Assembly (NCBI GenBank): GCA_021151835.1
Contig: JAGKWO010000027.1
Location: 1 to 58,729, forward strand
Origin: Gammaproteobacteria bacterium
GTDB lineage: Bacteria > Pseudomonadota > Gammaproteobacteria > Pseudomonadales > Cellvibrionaceae
DNA length: 58,729 nt
Direction of reading: 5' to 3'
The position numbers were made by a program, and so were the translations under genes. This document shows positions 31,890 through 41,062 of the stretch, in pieces. The first letter of the stretch is position 1, and each line of letters begins with the position of its first letter. The notes under the pieces were generated by a model. The model was not told the origin of the DNA. It searched no databases and was given only the letters and a program-made list of their open reading frames with translations.

Positions 31890-34800
31890 ATGAACATAAA
31901 GAATTTATTTATAAAACCATTAGACCGATCAATTAATGGTGTGGTTAAAGCTGACCAAGATGATGAAGCAACCGTCTATCAAGAATTAGATGAATATGTC
32001 GTCACCAACGAACTTGAGAAACACTTCCGGGATTTTTTTCAATCCTACAGCACCGACCATAATGACCCATCAATCGCAAACAGAGTTGGCGTATGGATAT
32101 CGGGATTCTTTGGCTCGGGAAAATCGCACTTTCTGAAAACTTTATCCTATATTCTCGCAAATAGAGTCGCTCACGACGAGCAAGGACAAACAAAATCCGC
32201 ACTTCAATTCTTTGATGAACAAAAAATTCGAGATGCATTTATTCGTGCTGATATACATAAAGCGGTAAGCACTCATGCGGATGTCATACTTTTTAATATC
32301 GATAGTAAAGCAAGCTCAAACGACGAAGGAAATCCCATATTAAGTGTGTTTCTTCGAGTGTTTAACGAGCACCAAGGTTTCAGTGGGGATCATGCACACA
32401 TCGCTCATATGGAGAGACACCTAGTATTAAAAGGTGTCTATGATAAATTTAAAGCTTCATTTGAGGCATCCAGCGGTCACTCTTGGATCGAAGAGCGGGA
32501 TGGCTACCAGTTTTACCAGGATGACGTTGAGAAAGCGTTGTCAGACGCATTGAATTTATCAGATGAGGCAGCACACAAATGGTTTGAAGAATCAGAAAAG
32601 ACATTCAGCGTCTCTGTTGAAAACTTCTGTTCTTGGGTCAATGAATATCTGAATACCAAGGACAAGAACCACCGCATTCTTTTCCTGGTAGATGAAGTCG
32701 GTCAATTTATAGGAAGCGATACTCGTTTGATGCTTACCCTTCAAACGATAACCGAAAACCTTGGGACAATCTGCAAGGGAAGGGCATGGATCATAGTAAC
32801 CTCTCAAGCCGATATGGATGCAGTTTTAGGTGAATTATCATCAAAAAAAGCGAATGATTTCTCCAAGATTGCTGGTCGGTTTAAAACTCGTTTGTCACTT
32901 TCAAGCTCAAATACTGACGAAGTAATTCAAAAAAGACTCCTGAAAAAAACTCAGGAAGCGACTGACATTCTGAGGAGCGTCTTCGATGCAAAAGGGGATA
33001 TCTTAAGGAACCAAATTACATTTGACCGCTCAGGCCCAACACTTAAAAATTTTGATGGCGCAGAGAGTTTCATTAACAACTATCCATTCGCCCCATACCA
33101 TTTTCAATTAGTTCAAAAGATTTTTGAAGAAATCAGAAAAGTGGGCGCTACAGGTGCACATCTTGCCTATGGCGAACGATCAATGCTTGATGCTTTCCAA
33201 ATGGCCGCCAGCTCAATAGGCAAAGAAGAAGTTGGCGCACTGGTGCCAATGTATAAGTTTTATAGCGCAGTCGAAGGATTCCTGGATACAGCTGTAAAAC
33301 GCACCATCGATCAAGCGGGCGAAAATGCCACCCTTGATCGCTTTGACGTTCAGATGCTTCGCACTCTATTCATGATTCGCTATGTCGATCTCATCAAAGG
33401 CACCTTGGAAAACCTTGTAACTCTTTCAATAGAAAAAATTGACGAAGACAAGCTTACGTTACGCAAACGTATTGAAGAAAGCCTTCAGCGACTCGAAAAA
33501 GAAAGTTTGATTACTCGCAACGGAGAAGAATTTCTTTTCTTGACCAATGAAGAAAGGGATATTACTCAAAAAATCAAAGCGACCGACGTAGCAAGCTCAG
33601 AAGAAAACAAAGAGCTTAGCAACCTAATCTTCAAAGATCTCCTGCGAGACACAAACAAGTATCGACATCACCCCAATAAAATGGATTACAGTATTGGTCG
33701 CTATTTGGATGGCCACACATTGGACGGTAAATATGATGCGGATTTGAAAGTAGAAGTGATTTCTCCGCTCGACACAGATTACGCCCAATATTCTGAAGCT
33801 GGCTGTATCAACAGGAGTTCAGAAGGGGAGGGCCAGGTCCTTATAAAACTTGGCGACGACAAACAGTTTTTTAATGAACTTAGAATTTGGCTTAAGACAA
33901 ACAAATTTATTCGTCTAAATGATGACGGCACTCAGGCAGATATCACTCGAATACTTGCGGATAGAGGCAGAGAAAATCAGGAGCGAAAAAAAAGACTTCG
34001 ATCCCGCTTGGAGGACATGCTTTTGGCTGGCCATGCCTATGCACTCGGACAGCATCTCTCACTTTCAGCAAGCAATGTGCTGACAAAACTAGATGAGGCT
34101 TGTAGGTATTTGCTCGAAAATACCTACACAAAGTTGGGATACATAAAGGTATACCAACAAGATCCTTGGCGCGAGTTAAGCGCTGTGCTTAAGGTCGATG
34201 ATATCGGTCAAATGGGTCTCACTCTGGACGGAGAAGAAGGTAACCCCAAGGCATCTCACGATGTTGAGCAGTACATTGGACTGCGTGCTACAGGGACCGA
34301 ACGTATTTTACTTTCGGACGTCGTAGATCGATTCACAAAACGTCCCTATGGTTGGTCTGATGCCGAAATTTTGTTGATTGTAGGTCGTCTTGCTGCAGCC
34401 GGGCGAATATCATTTCAGCTTGGTGGCGGCACCCTCCCTGTCAGAGATGCATTCGAACCGCTGCAGAATTCTCGTCGTCGTCGAGAAGTATCAATCATCA
34501 AAAAACGTCAGACCGACGAGCTTGTTTTAAAACAGGCTCGAAGCCTTACCCAGAGCCTTTTCTCTTCGATGGGACCCGCTGCGGAGAAAGAGCTGTTCGA
34601 ATTCTACACCCAGCACTTCAGCAAGTGGCTAACTAATCTCAAATCCTACAAGAGCAAAACCGATGTTGGTCGTTTTCCAGGAAAAACGACAATTGAGCAG
34701 TTGATTCTGACGCTGGAGCGCTTACTCAGCAACGACGATAGCTTCGATTTCTTCAAGCAGGTCACGGATAAGAAGGACGATTACCTTGATCTGGAGGAAG

Positions 34801-35546
34801 ACTACCGGGACATCCATGAATTTTTCATTAACCAGATCCACACCTGGCAGCAGCTTCAGCAAGCACTTCGTCATTTTGAAAAAAACCGTCAGGCATTAGA
34901 GAAGGACGCAGAAGCCAGCAAGGCATTGTTGGAGCTGCAATCTATCGAGTCAGCGAACGCACCTTACGGTATGTTGCACAAGGTCGCTTCTCTGGTAAGC
35001 GCAGTGGAAAGCGTTAACGAACGTCTCCTGACAGAAAAACGCATCCATGCCATTGAGCGGGTAGACGACAAAATCAAACAGCTTGAAGGCGAAATCACCA
35101 AGAGTGGAATTGAAACCCCTGAGTTGAGCAATAGACTCCTACGCCCGCTTCAGCTTGTGAAAGCTGATCTGGAAACAGAGACGAGCATCGCGGGGATCTA
35201 CATGCTGCAAACCGAAACGGCTTCCGAACGCTTCGATGATGGCCTTTATGAACTTGAGCGAGCAGTTCAGGCAGAGATAGATCGCCGCTCAAAAGCAGAG
35301 CAGGCGGAGAAATCTCAGCAAGACTCAACCTTAGGAAATCAGACCAAATCAAGCACCGAAACAAATCAAGATACGCCCGTTAACAAACCTAAGCCGGTTG
35401 TCGAAGTGAATGTGTCCAGCGTCTACAGCAGGACATTTGAAAGTGTGTACCTCGAAACAGAAGAATCTATCGACCAGTTTGTTGAAGCACTCAAGTCTGA
35501 ATTAATGAACTTTATTCGCAATGAAAAACGCGTGCGTATTCGCTAA
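31890..35546 (+). CDS. brxC: BrxC, large BREX ATPase
   Basis: A 1218-residue P-loop ATPase (PglY relative) of the BREX core. The start MNIKNLFIKPLDRSINGVV is the BrxC signature; Walker A is GFFGSGKSH at about residues 72-80, and a Walker B-like ILFLVDEVGQFIG follows around 260-275. A long helical C-terminal half includes a coiled coil. ATG 31890 is chosen because it follows GGGGAG and matches known BrxC starts; ATG 31857 is in frame but lacks a ribosome site. The gene is intact. Confidence 0.94.
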   Translation: MNIKNLFIKPLDRSINGVVKADQDDEATVYQELDEYVVTNELEKHFRDFFQSYSTDHNDPSIANRVGVWISGFFGSGKSHFLKTLSYILANRVAHDEQGQTKSALQFFDEQKIRDAFIRADIHKAVSTHADVILFNIDSKASSNDEGNPILSVFLRVFNEHQGFSGDHAHIAHMERHLVLKGVYDKFKASFEASSGHSWIEERDGYQFYQDDVEKALSDALNLSDEAAHKWFEESEKTFSVSVENFCSWVNEYLNTKDKNHRILFLVDEVGQFIGSDTRLMLTLQTITENLGTICKGRAWIIVTSQADMDAVLGELSSKKANDFSKIAGRFKTRLSLSSSNTDEVIQKRLLKKTQEATDILRSVFDAKGDILRNQITFDRSGPTLKNFDGAESFINNYPFAPYHFQLVQKIFEEIRKVGATGAHLAYGERSMLDAFQMAASSIGKEEVGALVPMYKFYSAVEGFLDTAVKRTIDQAGENATLDRFDVQMLRTLFMIRYVDLIKGTLENLVTLSIEKIDEDKLTLRKRIEESLQRLEKESLITRNGEEFLFLTNEERDITQKIKATDVASSEENKELSNLIFKDLLRDTNKYRHHPNKMDYSIGRYLDGHTLDGKYDADLKVEVISPLDTDYAQYSEAGCINRSSEGEGQVLIKLGDDKQFFNELRIWLKTNKFIRLNDDGTQADITRILADRGRENQERKKRLRSRLEDMLLAGHAYALGQHLSLSASNVLTKLDEACRYLLENTYTKLGYIKVYQQDPWRELSAVLKVDDIGQMGLTLDGEEGNPKASHDVEQYIGLRATGTERILLSDVVDRFTKRPYGWSDAEILLIVGRLAAAGRISFQLGGGTLPVRDAFEPLQNSRRRREVSIIKKRQTDELVLKQARSLTQSLFSSMGPAAEKELFEFYTQHFSKWLTNLKSYKSKTDVGRFPGKTTIEQLILTLERLLSNDDSFDFFKQVTDKKDDYLDLEEDYRDIHEFFINQIHTWQQLQQALRHFEKNRQALEKDAEASKALLELQSIESANAPYGMLHKVASLVSAVESVNERLLTEKRIHAIERVDDKIKQLEGEITKSGIETPELSNRLLRPLQLVKADLETETSIAGIYMLQTETASERFDDGLYELERAVQAEIDRRSKAEQAEKSQQDSTLGNQTKSSTETNQDTPVNKPKPVVEVNVSSVYSRTFESVYLETEESIDQFVEALKSELMNFIRNEKRVRIR

Positions 35547-35558
35547 GGAAGTTATCAC

Positions 35559-38500
35559 ATGAACACCAACAACGTTAAAAGATACGCACCTAAAGCACGT
35601 TTAGCATTCATTGAAGCTGTAAGTAAACAGGCGGCAAAATATGGGGTCACCAAAAATAATATCGAACCCGTCGAACAAAAAGGCGATTTGGTTCTGATTG
35701 GAGACAGACCTTTTCCTTCAACGGTCATCAAACCTCGTGAGCGGTTAGTAAAGCGCATTGAGCAGCAGGGTTTCGACCAGGTGATGGAATATGTGGCCTA
35801 CAGTTGGTTTAACCGCTTGTGTGCGCTGCGCTACATGGAATTAAAAGATTATTTAGATCATGGTCGCCGCGTATTAAGCTCACCAAGTCAAACAGGTAGC
35901 TACCAAATACTCGACGACTGTTTAGATATAGAGCTAGCAGGCATAGACCAAACCAAAATCCGCATGCTAAAACTAGATGGCACCCAAGACGAATTACTTT
36001 ATCGCGAACTCTTGCTCGCACAATGCCATGCACTGCACAAAGCCATGCCCTTTTTGTTTGAAGCAGTAGACGACGAAACCGAATTACTCCTGCCAGAAAA
36101 CCTCACCAAAACCGATTCCTTAATTCATGAACTGGTCAATGAAATCCCAGAGGAAGATTGGCAAAGCGTAGAAATTATCGGCTGGCTTTATCAGTTTTAT
36201 ATTTCCGAAAAGAAAGATGAAGTCATCGGCAAGGTCGTAAAATCCGAAGACATTCCCGCCGCCACCCAGCTCTTTACACCCAACTGGATTGTAAAGTACA
36301 TGGTGCAAAACTCCTTGGGCGCGCAGTGGTTGGCCACCTACCCAGAGTCGCCTTTAAAAGCGAGCATGGAATACTACATAACACCCGCGCAACAAACCGA
36401 TGAAGTCAATGCACAACTTAAATCCATAACCCCGAGCACTCTCAACCCAGAAAAGCTAACACTAATAGACCCTGCCTGTGGTTCTGGCCATATATTGGTA
36501 GAAGCCTACGATTTATTTAAAGCCATTTATTTAGAGCGCGGTTACCGCCAGCGCGATATTGCGCAATTAATTTTAGAAAGAAATCTGTTCGGTTTAGATA
36601 TAGATACCCGCGCTGCACAGCTAACCGGCTTCGCACTTATGATGAAAGGCCGCGACGATGACCGCCGTTTGTTTGAGCGAGATTTTAAGCTCAATGTCAT
36701 GGCAATGGTAGATAGTAGCGGGTTTGATGTAGATGCCTTAGTGGGTGGCGTTAAGCTTACGCAGTATGGGCTGGAAGCAATTGATGTAATTGAAATCAAG
36801 AAATTATTTGAATATGCCACAACCTTTGGTTCATTGCTTCAAGTGCCGAATGTTTTGAAGGAAAAATTACCAGCACTTAAAAAATTAAGCGAATTTAGCA
36901 GTGAAGATATTTTTGTTTCGGATGCAATTAAGGCGTTAAAACCGTTGATTGCGCAGGCGCAATTGTTATCAAAGGAATACGATGCTGTTGTTGTAAACCC
37001 ACCATATATGGGCAGTGGGGGTATGAATGCTGTCATTAAATCATTTGTAAAAAAGAACTTTACCGATGCAAAAGAGAACCTTTTTGCTTGTTTCATTGAG
37101 CGTTGCTGTCATTTCGCGGGAGAGCGGGGACTGAATGCTATGGTGACAATGCATAACTGGATGTTTCTTTCATCGTTTCAAAAAATACGCGAAAAAATAA
37201 TTAGCTCTAAAAGCATTGCCTCATTGGCACACCTAGGGGCCGGTGCTTTCGATAGTATTTCAGGTGAAGTTGTTCAAGCTGTTACATTTGTATTACGAAA
37301 CATGAAGGCTCCAAAATTCATACCTGTTTTTTTTCAGTTGCTTGATGGTAGTGAGGAAGGAAAAAACAAAGCATTGTTAAATAGAAGTAATAAATTCTGC
37401 GAGGCATCGCAATCTGACTTTAAAAATATTCCAGGGTCACCCATAGCCTATTGGATCAGTTCAAAAATGAGAAAGACATTCACGGATTTTCCTGCTGCAT
37501 CGTCAATTGTTGAGCCGCGAGAAGGATTGGCAACTGGAAATAATGATAAATATGTTCGGTGTTGGCCAGAGGTATCCATTGACAACATCAGATTTAATTG
37601 TGAGAGCAGAAAAGAAGCAAAAGAAAGCGGAGTGCGTTGGTTTCCATACAACAAAGGAGGAGAGCTAAGAAAGTGGGCCGGAAATAATTGGTTTTTAGTT
37701 GATTGGTCAAATGATGGGCACGAACTGCAAACACGACTTCATCCATCAGGATCTCGTATTTGGGCGCATAATTTTAATTTGGAGTATATCTTCCGACCTT
37801 TTATAACTTGGTCTGATATCACATCGAAGGGATTATCTGTTCGGATGTATCCATCTGGGTACCTCTTTGATGCAACAGGCTTAAGTGCATTCGCTAAAGA
37901 TGACTCTCATCTCGAAGTATTAATGCGCACTGCTGCTTTAGGGAACTCATGCCTAGGCTCCCTTTATGCAGAAATACTAAACCCTACTCTTCACTTTAAA
38001 TCTGGAAATTTCGCTGATCTGCCAATTATAGAAAATATAAATGTAAGCTCTTTGGTTAAGAGTGCTGTTGAAATAGCTACAGGTGACTGGAATATGTATG
38101 AGAGATCATGGAACTTCACACATTTTCCAATTATTAATTGTGTAGAGAAACCTACAAGCATCGAATCATCGTATGCCAATTGGATTTCAACGATTCGTAA
38201 TAACATTCTGGAAATGAAAGACATTGAGGAGAAGAGTAACCAGCTTTTTATAGATGCTTATGGTTTATCAAATGAGTTATCTTTTATTGTGCCAGTTGAG
38301 CAGATTACACTTACAGTGAATCCCGCGCATCGCTATGGACAAAAACTAACTGAAGATGAGCAATGGACCCGTTTCCGAGAAGACACCATGAAAGAACTAG
38401 TGTCTTACTCTATTGGTTGCATGATGGGTCGCTACAGCCTCGACGAACCTGGACTTATTTACGCTCACAGCGGCAACCAAGGTTTTGATCCCAGCAGTTA

Positions 38501-39134
38501 CCAAACATTCATAGCTGATAATGACGGTATTATTCCACTTACCGATAAAGAATGGTTTAGCGACGATGCCGCCAATCGCCTAGAAGAATTTATTGCCGCC
38601 GCGTGGGATGCTGCGCACCTAGAAGAAAACTTAGGTTTCTTGGCTGATAATCTATCGCCCAAAAAAGGCGAAAGCAGCCGCGAAACTATTCGCCGTTATT
38701 TATGCGATAGCTTCTACAAAGACCACACCCAAACCTACAAAAAGCGCCCCATCTATTGGTTATTCACCAGCGGCAAACAAAAAGCCTTTCAATGCCTAGT
38801 ATATTTGCACCGCTACAACGAAGGCACCTTAGCGCGCATGCGTACCCAATACGTCATCCCGCTCACCGCCAAGTTAGCCGCTCACGTAAACAAACTAGAG
38901 CAAGACAAAGACGCCAGTACCTCAACCCCAGAAATTAAAAAACTGGAAAAAGAAATCGCCACACTCCACAAAGAACAAGCCGAACTCAGCACCTTCGACG
39001 AAAAGCTGCGCCACTACGCCGACCAACGAATCACCTTGGATCTCGACGACGGAGTAAAGGTAAACTACGGAAAATTCGGCGATTTGTTGGCAGATGTTAA
39101 GGTCATTACCGGTGATGCGGCGGGGACAATCTAA
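35559..39134 (+). CDS. pglX: PglX (BrxX), adenine DNA methyltransferase of BREX
   Basis: Methylates adenine in the BREX target on host DNA and is needed for defence. Motif I is DPACGSGH (about residues 304-311) and motif IV is NPPY (480-483). The AT-rich central part after motif IV (about 37000-38340) contains the target-recognition region and differs in base composition from the flanking codons, as if swapped. Length 1191 is usual. AAGGAAG ribosome site. Intact, with no phase-variable repeat tract seen. Confidence 0.95.
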   Translation: MNTNNVKRYAPKARLAFIEAVSKQAAKYGVTKNNIEPVEQKGDLVLIGDRPFPSTVIKPRERLVKRIEQQGFDQVMEYVAYSWFNRLCALRYMELKDYLDHGRRVLSSPSQTGSYQILDDCLDIELAGIDQTKIRMLKLDGTQDELLYRELLLAQCHALHKAMPFLFEAVDDETELLLPENLTKTDSLIHELVNEIPEEDWQSVEIIGWLYQFYISEKKDEVIGKVVKSEDIPAATQLFTPNWIVKYMVQNSLGAQWLATYPESPLKASMEYYITPAQQTDEVNAQLKSITPSTLNPEKLTLIDPACGSGHILVEAYDLFKAIYLERGYRQRDIAQLILERNLFGLDIDTRAAQLTGFALMMKGRDDDRRLFERDFKLNVMAMVDSSGFDVDALVGGVKLTQYGLEAIDVIEIKKLFEYATTFGSLLQVPNVLKEKLPALKKLSEFSSEDIFVSDAIKALKPLIAQAQLLSKEYDAVVVNPPYMGSGGMNAVIKSFVKKNFTDAKENLFACFIERCCHFAGERGLNAMVTMHNWMFLSSFQKIREKIISSKSIASLAHLGAGAFDSISGEVVQAVTFVLRNMKAPKFIPVFFQLLDGSEEGKNKALLNRSNKFCEASQSDFKNIPGSPIAYWISSKMRKTFTDFPAASSIVEPREGLATGNNDKYVRCWPEVSIDNIRFNCESRKEAKESGVRWFPYNKGGELRKWAGNNWFLVDWSNDGHELQTRLHPSGSRIWAHNFNLEYIFRPFITWSDITSKGLSVRMYPSGYLFDATGLSAFAKDDSHLEVLMRTAALGNSCLGSLYAEILNPTLHFKSGNFADLPIIENINVSSLVKSAVEIATGDWNMYERSWNFTHFPIINCVEKPTSIESSYANWISTIRNNILEMKDIEEKSNQLFIDAYGLSNELSFIVPVEQITLTVNPAHRYGQKLTEDEQWTRFREDTMKELVSYSIGCMMGRYSLDEPGLIYAHSGNQGFDPSSYQTFIADNDGIIPLTDKEWFSDDAANRLEEFIAAAWDAAHLEENLGFLADNLSPKKGESSRETIRRYLCDSFYKDHTQTYKKRPIYWLFTSGKQKAFQCLVYLHRYNEGTLARMRTQYVIPLTAKLAAHVNKLEQDKDASTSTPEIKKLEKEIATLHKEQAELSTFDEKLRHYADQRITLDLDDGVKVNYGKFGDLLADVKVITGDAAGTI

Positions 39135-41062
39135 TGAAGCTAAATAGCTTGAGTGATATTTTTGAACGTCGCTTACTACGCATCCCCGACTACCAAAGAG
39201 GATATGCATGGAAAGAGCACCAAGTGGAAGATTTCTGGGAAGATATTTTACAACTTGAGAGTGATCGAATTCACTACACCGGAGTAATTACTCTTGAACC
39301 TGTAAAATCCAATCAATACAGAAAATGGGAGAAAGATCTATGGTTGATCGAGGGGGTTGGTTTTAGACCATTCTATGTTGTTGACGGGCAACAACGACTA
39401 ACAACCTCGATGATTCTCCTGCAGGCTATCTTGGAATCAGTTCCAAAAGAGGCCGAGCTGAACTATCAATCTATAGGCTCTATTAGAAAGCAATTTATAT
39501 TCTATGAAGCCGACAATAAGCTTCAGCAAAGCTTTATCTTTGGATATGAAAAAGATAACCCTAGCGATGAATATATGAAAACCAAAATCTTTGGCGAATA
39601 TTCAGGGTCAAATCAATTTCTGGAAACTCTATATACACATAATTTGAGTTTTGCTAAACGCTATTTTAAAGATCGCCTAAAAGAACTATCAATTGGCGAT
39701 ATTGCCATTATCTATAAAAAACTTACTCAGAAACTGAAGTTTAACTTGTACGAGATAGACGAAGAGATTGATGTTTTTGTTACATTTGAAACGATGAATA
39801 ATCGAGGGAAGCCTCTAACCAGCTTAGAGCTGCTTAAGAATAGGCTTATTTATCTTTCAACTCTTTTTAGAAATAACGAGGGGCGCGAGCAATTAAGAAT
39901 CAACATCAATGATGCTTGGAAGACCATGTATGAGTACTTGGGAAAAAGTCCAGACGTCCCTTTAAGTGATAACTTGTTCCTTAGAAACCATTGGACGATG
40001 TATTTCAAGTACACAAGAAAGAAGGGCGATGATTATATAAAGTTCTTGCTTGATGAAAAATTCAACGCTCGTAATGTGACACATCCTAAGTCACCAGAGA
40101 ATGAACTCAAAATCGAAGATATTTCTAGCTATGTTCGAAGCCTGCAAGAATCGATTGTTTACTGGTTTTATATGCATAATCCCTATTATGCGCAATCAAA
40201 TGAATTATCTGATTCACAAAAATTATGGCTCGACAAGTTGGAGCGCCTTAGTTTCAGATCCTTTAAACCACTCATTCTCTCCGCTTTCGTTTCAAAGCAG
40301 GAACCAAAACTAATAACAGACTTATTGAAAACTTGCGAACGGTATAACTTCACTTTATTCAATCTTAGCCAGAGAAGGGCTAACACAGGAGATACTGAAT
40401 TTTTCGGTATGTCCCGAGACCTATTAACGGGCGATAAAAATATCTCCGAAGTTATTGATTCGATTAATCGTTGGATTTCCAAATTCTATGATCCTGAAAA
40501 GTTTCTCGCCCACATAAAAGAAAAATATAAACTTGATAGGGATGGTTTTTTTCATTGGGATGGAGTCAGATATTTTTTGTTTGAACACGAACAGTGGCTT
40601 AGAGAGAAAGGCAAGCAGGCAACCAGTAAATTATCCTGGGATATTCTTAAATCAAATAGTAAAGATCACGTGACGCTAGAACACATCTTCCCGCAAACAC
40701 CTAAGGATGCCTATTGGATAGAGCGTTTTGGTCATCTAAGCGAATTGGAACAACAACACCTAACCCACTCCTTGGGTAATTTATTGCCACTATCACGCGC
40801 AAAGAATTCTGCTTTGCAAAATGATAGTTTCCCGAAGAAGATTAATAACGGGGATGGAGTAGGTTATTACAACGGTTCGGTTTCCGAAAACGAGGTTGCA
40901 CAATATTCAGAGTGGACCCCTATCCAAATTTTAAATCGCGGCCTGTCTTTACTTAGCTTTATGGAGCAACGTTGGAATATTGAGTTGGGCGATTTTGAAT
41001 TTAAAGGAATGTTGCTTCACCTTGATGAAATTAACTTTTCCGCTTTGGGGCAACACTCATGA
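39134..41062 (+). CDS. brxU: BrxU-like GmrSD type IV restriction enzyme
   Basis: A DUF262 plus DUF1524 protein that cuts modified (for example glucosylated or methylated) phage DNA. The N-terminal DUF262 has RIPDYQRGYAW and VDGQQRLTT; the C-terminal DUF1524 nuclease region has the LEHIFPQ motif and LGNLLPLSRAKNSAL. Length 642 fits. It overlaps pglX by one base and pglZ by four, so it is embedded in the operon at the same place as brxU of the pEFER BREX system. It would act on phages that evade BREX by base modification. Confidence 0.88.
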   Translation: MKLNSLSDIFERRLLRIPDYQRGYAWKEHQVEDFWEDILQLESDRIHYTGVITLEPVKSNQYRKWEKDLWLIEGVGFRPFYVVDGQQRLTTSMILLQAILESVPKEAELNYQSIGSIRKQFIFYEADNKLQQSFIFGYEKDNPSDEYMKTKIFGEYSGSNQFLETLYTHNLSFAKRYFKDRLKELSIGDIAIIYKKLTQKLKFNLYEIDEEIDVFVTFETMNNRGKPLTSLELLKNRLIYLSTLFRNNEGREQLRININDAWKTMYEYLGKSPDVPLSDNLFLRNHWTMYFKYTRKKGDDYIKFLLDEKFNARNVTHPKSPENELKIEDISSYVRSLQESIVYWFYMHNPYYAQSNELSDSQKLWLDKLERLSFRSFKPLILSAFVSKQEPKLITDLLKTCERYNFTLFNLSQRRANTGDTEFFGMSRDLLTGDKNISEVIDSINRWISKFYDPEKFLAHIKEKYKLDRDGFFHWDGVRYFLFEHEQWLREKGKQATSKLSWDILKSNSKDHVTLEHIFPQTPKDAYWIERFGHLSELEQQHLTHSLGNLLPLSRAKNSALQNDSFPKKINNGDGVGYYNGSVSENEVAQYSEWTPIQILNRGLSLLSFMEQRWNIELGDFEFKGMLLHLDEINFSALGQHS

